Source of the DNA: Magicicada cassinii
Lineage: Eukaryota; Arthropoda; Insecta; Hemiptera; Cicadidae
Reading direction: 5' to 3'
DNA length: 21,155 nt
Assembly (NCBI GenBank): GCA_028571305.1
Contig: JAOXNS010310975.1
Span: forward strand, 1 to 21,155
The position numbers were made by a program, and so were the translations under genes. Each line of letters starts with the position of its first letter. Position 1 is the first letter of the stretch. Shown here piece after piece: positions 18,326 to 21,155 of the stretch. The notes beneath the pieces were generated by a model that saw only the letters and a program-made list of their open reading frames with translations, was not told where the DNA came from and made no database searches.

Positions 18326-18388
18326 AGAGATGAAAACTACCAACATTTCTCAATATTTTCAAAATTGTTTTTAAACACCGTAGTGTTA

Positions 18389-18633
18389 GGCAGTCGTCGG
18401 TTGTTATGATTCACCGTCATCCCGCCGTCAACGTTTCGATCCCCCCCCCCCGGGAATCTTCTTCAGGCTGCCAAAAACAGGAAACACGTGTCGGGTATCG
18501 TTCGGCGAAGATCTGCCGCTATTATGTTTGCATACTCTGCCGCTTTCTGGCGGCCTGATGAAGATTTCCGAGGGCAAAATCGAAACGTTGTCGGCAAGAT
18601 GTCGATGGATCATAGCAACCGACGACGAAAGCC
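18389..18633. mobile_element. Foldback element 2 (inverted pair)
   Basis: Arms 18389-18473 and 18550-18633 are reverse complements at about 75% by eye: gtcgtcggttg.tatgat, caacgtttcgat, a G/C-rich patch, aatcttc.tcaggc.gcc. The spacer is about 76 nt. Each arm holds the same two motifs as foldback 1 (CTGAnGAAGAT, then ATCGAAACGTTG), though the rest of the sequence differs, so this is a related but distinct family. The left arm's patch has become a C11 run. Penelope-like terminal repeats in inverted pairs are the favoured reading. The minus-strand frame 18428-18637 is a shadow. Confidence 0.55.
18550..18600 (+). ncRNA. Second candidate hammerhead-like motif
   Basis: CTGATGA (18555-18561) is the classic core. 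After one extra A, GATTT (18563-18567) can pair with AAATC (18577-18581) as stem II. GAAA (18582-18585) follows at once. A18585 and C18586 can pair with T18591 and G18590 around a 3-nt loop (gtt), leaving GTC (18590-18592) as the cleavage triplet. Stem I is poor: only one good pair next to the core. The extra A before stem II is also off-consensus, so activity is doubtful. Confidence 0.35.
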
Positions 18634-18639
18634 ACACAC

Positions 18640-19135
18640 TCCATGATAAAAATATTTTTTTACTGGAATAGTTAGCAAATCATAACTTAGACTACTATAT
18701 TTATTATTTGAAATCCCCATCAATTCCCCACATTTACACAAATCTCAACAATTATTAACAGCCTGGTATTTAGGAACAATTTTGAAAATATTTCTGGTAT
18801 TTATTTTTCATATTTTTTTGGTACTTTTAACACTTCATTTTAAAGCACCTCAAAGTTTTTCCATCGTCCTGAAAGTGAATTACTCCCTTTCCCTTCAATC
18901 ACATTCAGTTTTATTAAATAAAACAGGTTTTTATTTTCCTTTTAATTAAAATGTAATTTTTATGAAAATAAACTAAATCTAAAATAACAGTAATCAAACA
19001 TCAAGAGCAAATGTATGAATGTAAATAATAAATAAATCATTACATTTATGTGACGCCGTTTCTACGACAATTAGTCAGGTCTCGTAAATATGCGACGTCG
19101 AGTGTACTATACTCCATAAAGAATAAACAATAATG
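18640..19135. other. Very AT-rich gap
   Basis: Long A/T runs, no protein-like frame or repeat partner. Confidence 0.5.
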
Positions 19136-19252
19136 GTTAAATAATTATCATTAATTATTAATAATTAATTATCAATAATAATTATTAATTAACAATAATT
19201 ATTATTAATTGTTAATAATTAATTAACAATAATGATAATTATTATTATTTTA
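19136..19252. repeat. AT palindromic tract (ATTA/AATT)n
   Basis: About 115 bp composed almost only of A and T, made of overlapping attaatt, aataatt and aattaattaac units in both orientations. Many nested self-complementary pairings are possible, so the tract could extrude as a cruciform and is likely unstable on copying. Confidence 0.85.
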
Positions 19253-19254
19253 CA

Positions 19255-19760
19255 AGTCGCATATTACCGTGGAGTAAAACGCTCGAACATATGATTTGAA
19301 ATACAGTTTCACGGATCGTTGTCTTGTGACAGCAGAGAGGGTGTCGAAAGCTTTTCACTCATTAAATTGAATTACCTCGGTGTAGACTGACTGGCCGCGA
19401 TTCCACTTACCAGCGGTCGCGGGTCTGACCGACCAATTACCAACATCATTGTAACAGCTGATATTCCCCCGTACTATGTGTCGTCATTTGTAGTAGGGAC
19501 GCATCGGTTGAAATGTTTTATAAAACTCTCTCATGTGATGAAACTGAAATCACGTTCTCTGGCACGCACAATATTCAGTAAACTGCGTGTGTACTTAATT
19601 TAATATTAAGTCTGTAGGTTGTTTAACATTTCATTTCATAAAATAATTATGAATGCAAACTGGCCACAGGGTCGCTGCTGGGGGCGTGTTTACCGTCCCC
19701 ATGTTTATCTTCGCTTTACCGTCTCTCTCTGAATATATTTTTTTATATGCATACTTTGCC
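19255..19760. other. Gap, nothing recognised
   Basis: A CG-richer patch at about 19390-19430 has a 6-bp ccgcga/tcgcgg pairing, too short to call. No gene found. Confidence 0.45.
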
Positions 19761-19767
19761 ACAGTAT

Positions 19768-19840
19768 TAAATATTATTTTAATAAAAATTCGGTATATTT
19801 TTGGACGTTCGAGACAATATTTTAATAAAAATTCTGTATA
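19768..19840. repeat. Short tandem duplication, period 43 bp
   Basis: ttaataaaaattcggtata and ttaataaaaattctgtata occur 43 bp apart, each preceded by an atatt block, so a unit of about 43 bp has been duplicated. The two opposing frames crossing it (19631-20002 minus and 19653-19922 plus) show no motif. Confidence 0.6.
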
Positions 19841-19859
19841 CCATAATGGACGTGTACAG

Positions 19860-19935
19860 TTGTACATGCACGAATTTTCGACATTTCGATTACGCGGTAG
19901 TATCGATACACCAAGAAGATGATGAAGAAGAAGAA
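19860..19935 (+). repeat. Weak dispersed repeat D, copy 1
   Basis: Similar to 20445-20515: a gca block, cattttcgat-like strings, a gcggt.gtatcgata block and an aagaagaag run occur in the same order at about 70% identity by eye. Short and partly low-complexity. Confidence 0.35.
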
Positions 19936-19953
19936 GAAGAAGAAGAAGAAGAA
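19912..19953. repeat. (GAA)n microsatellite
   Basis: About a dozen GAA/AAG units with two GAT interruptions at the start. Purine-pyrimidine GAA tracts can form triplex DNA. The leucine and phenylalanine runs in minus-strand frames come from this tract. Confidence 0.95.
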
Positions 19954-20444
19954 CGTTAATTGTGTTAATTTTAACGAAGTCGTGAAACAATAAAGACGAC
20001 ATAGTAAATTAAAATATAAATATAATAAGCGATACCAAAAACCTGGCACAAATATTGTCCCATCATATGCGGACGCTAATAGTGTTCGATGTTTTGTACG
20101 AATTTTTTAAACTTCGTCCGAGTGAGTGCGTGTCTGAAAATATATACAGCAAATAGAATTAAATTGCAGCAGTGTCTATTCATTTTGTCATAGAAATCAA
20201 TGTCAAAGTGTTAACGTGTGAGATTAGTTAAGAATGTTTCAGTTTATTGTTTTAAGAAAACAAAACTCATGGTTAGCAACATGTAACGTTTAATAAGTAG
20301 ATACAATGATTGTAACAGTTTGACATTTGGTGACAATCACAAAATAAATTCAGCTAAAAGCAAACGGAACTAAACATTACAAAGAGTTTAAAAACACACA
20401 AACACTTGGTAAGTTTCACGGAACTGTACCCCTTTATCCGTTCC

Positions 20445-20515
20445 TGCAGCACATTTTCGATGTTTTTACTATGCGGTTGTATCGATATATTACGATGTGG
20501 AAAAGAAGAAGTGTA
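20445..20515 (+). repeat. Weak dispersed repeat D, copy 2
   Basis: Partner of 19860-19935: gcacattttcgat, then atgcggttgtatcgatat, then aaaagaagaag. The shared tatcgata core is itself palindromic. Confidence 0.35.
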
Positions 20516-20519
20516 CTAA

Positions 20520-21155
20520 TTGTAAATTGTCCTATTTCTTAATGCGAAGCAAAAATACGTGTTGTTTTCATTTGTGAGGTTAGGTAACAATGGTTTTTGG
20601 TTTTAAGTTTACTGCTGAAATAAATAAAAGCCATAGTGGAGGGAAACATAACGTTTAATGTGTACATACAAAGCTTATAACAGAGTAACGCTTACAATAA
20701 AGAACCTAACCTTTTTAAGTTGACAAATTGACGAAACTACAACAGCAAATGTAAACTGAAAAATACAAATATTTATGGTTAATGGAAAACCCCAAAAAAA
20801 CTCAGAGTATTAACGAATGACAACATACGCTCTACATATTGTAGGGTACATAATGGACGTTTCGTTTTGGTTAGCCACAAAAACGAGTACTTGTTTAAAA
20901 ACGAATATTACCGAAAGAACGAGTTCTGCCACAAAAAAATGACACGTATAGTAATAGGCAAAGGATGGTCCTTGGGCCGCCCCGCCTTATTTTCGAGTTG
21001 GGTTTTTTCGTTTTTTCCGAAAAAAAGAGTTTTACATTACATACGTATCGGTTTCAGTTTTCATGTTAACCTAACAACATCAACTTTTGGCGTCACAGGT
21101 ACGCGCCGGTGATGATATATTACTGCTACAAACATTTTCCATTAAAAAAAGACAA
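20520..21155. other. AT-rich end of window, nothing recognised
   Basis: An ggttagg string (20579) and a later aacctaacc (20702) are complementary but 120 bp apart and short. The 81-codon frame 20867-21112 has no motif and its codon content follows local composition. Confidence 0.45.

Noticed and set aside
18313-18451. Four-run G-quadruplex from G13 and C11
   Set aside because: The runs are on opposite strands and far apart; each alone is a homopolymer, so only the homopolymers are listed.
19136-19252. CRISPR-like or satellite array
   Set aside because: Units overlap, vary in length and contain almost only A and T; no spacers, and the source looks eukaryotic.
19631-20049. Two minus-strand frames with poly-Leu or poly-Phe
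   Set aside because: Homopolymers come from the (GAA)n run; the rest is AT-driven.
20579-20710. TTAGG insect telomere repeat (ggttagg and aacctaacc)
   Set aside because: Single isolated occurrences in opposite orientation, not an array.

Overview
This window looks like gene-poor, AT-rich nuclear DNA from an arthropod, probably an insect with a large repeat-filled genome. The evidence is long non-coding stretches full of stops, microsatellites, non-LTR retrotransposon remnants of insect type (an R1-like RT and LINE C-terminal tails with GRPRxRW motifs), a Tc1/mariner-group transposase fossil, and LTRs with an arthropod TATA plus TCAGT initiator layout. A cockroach or termite-like source is only a guess, from the general look of the LINE tails. 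I found no host gene with exons I would defend, no rRNA or tRNA, and no CRISPR or operon structure. The long open frames are short and mostly chance or shadows of broken elements.

Layout. 0.1-0.4 kb: first copy of a dispersed repeat (A) seen again twice near 10.3-11.0 kb. 0.85-1.2 kb: two diverged tandem units, next to a minus-strand LTR fossil (1.22-1.65 kb). 2.3-2.7 and 5.0-5.4 kb: two copies of a second unnamed repeat (B). 6.4-7.5 kb: 5'-truncated R1-like LINE on the minus strand. 8.3-8.5 kb: minus-strand tail of another LINE. 8.84-8.91 kb: (TC)n. 11.6-12.1 kb: minus-strand transposase fossil with an acidic, serine-rich tail.

12.4-16.5 kb is the most layered part. A GC-richer block leads into a LINE C-terminal tail (family 1), which abuts the tail and 3' UTR of a second LINE-like family (family 2). 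Shortened or partial copies recur at 14.3-14.75 and 15.67-16.51 kb. Between them lie an in-frame 129-bp tandem duplication and an LTR fossil.

16.6-18.7 kb holds two unrelated-looking foldback elements flanking a solo-LTR-like fossil. Both foldbacks carry, on each arm, the same pair of motifs (CTGAnGA then CGAAACGT), the layout of the hammerhead-ribozyme-bearing terminal repeats of Penelope-like elements. This is the best candidate here for something functional and under-described. 18.7-21.2 kb is very AT-rich DNA with a palindromic AATT/ATTA tract, a (GAA)n run and weak repeats.

No genes work together here; the window is best read as a record of successive insertions. All family names come from reading motifs by eye, without any database search.
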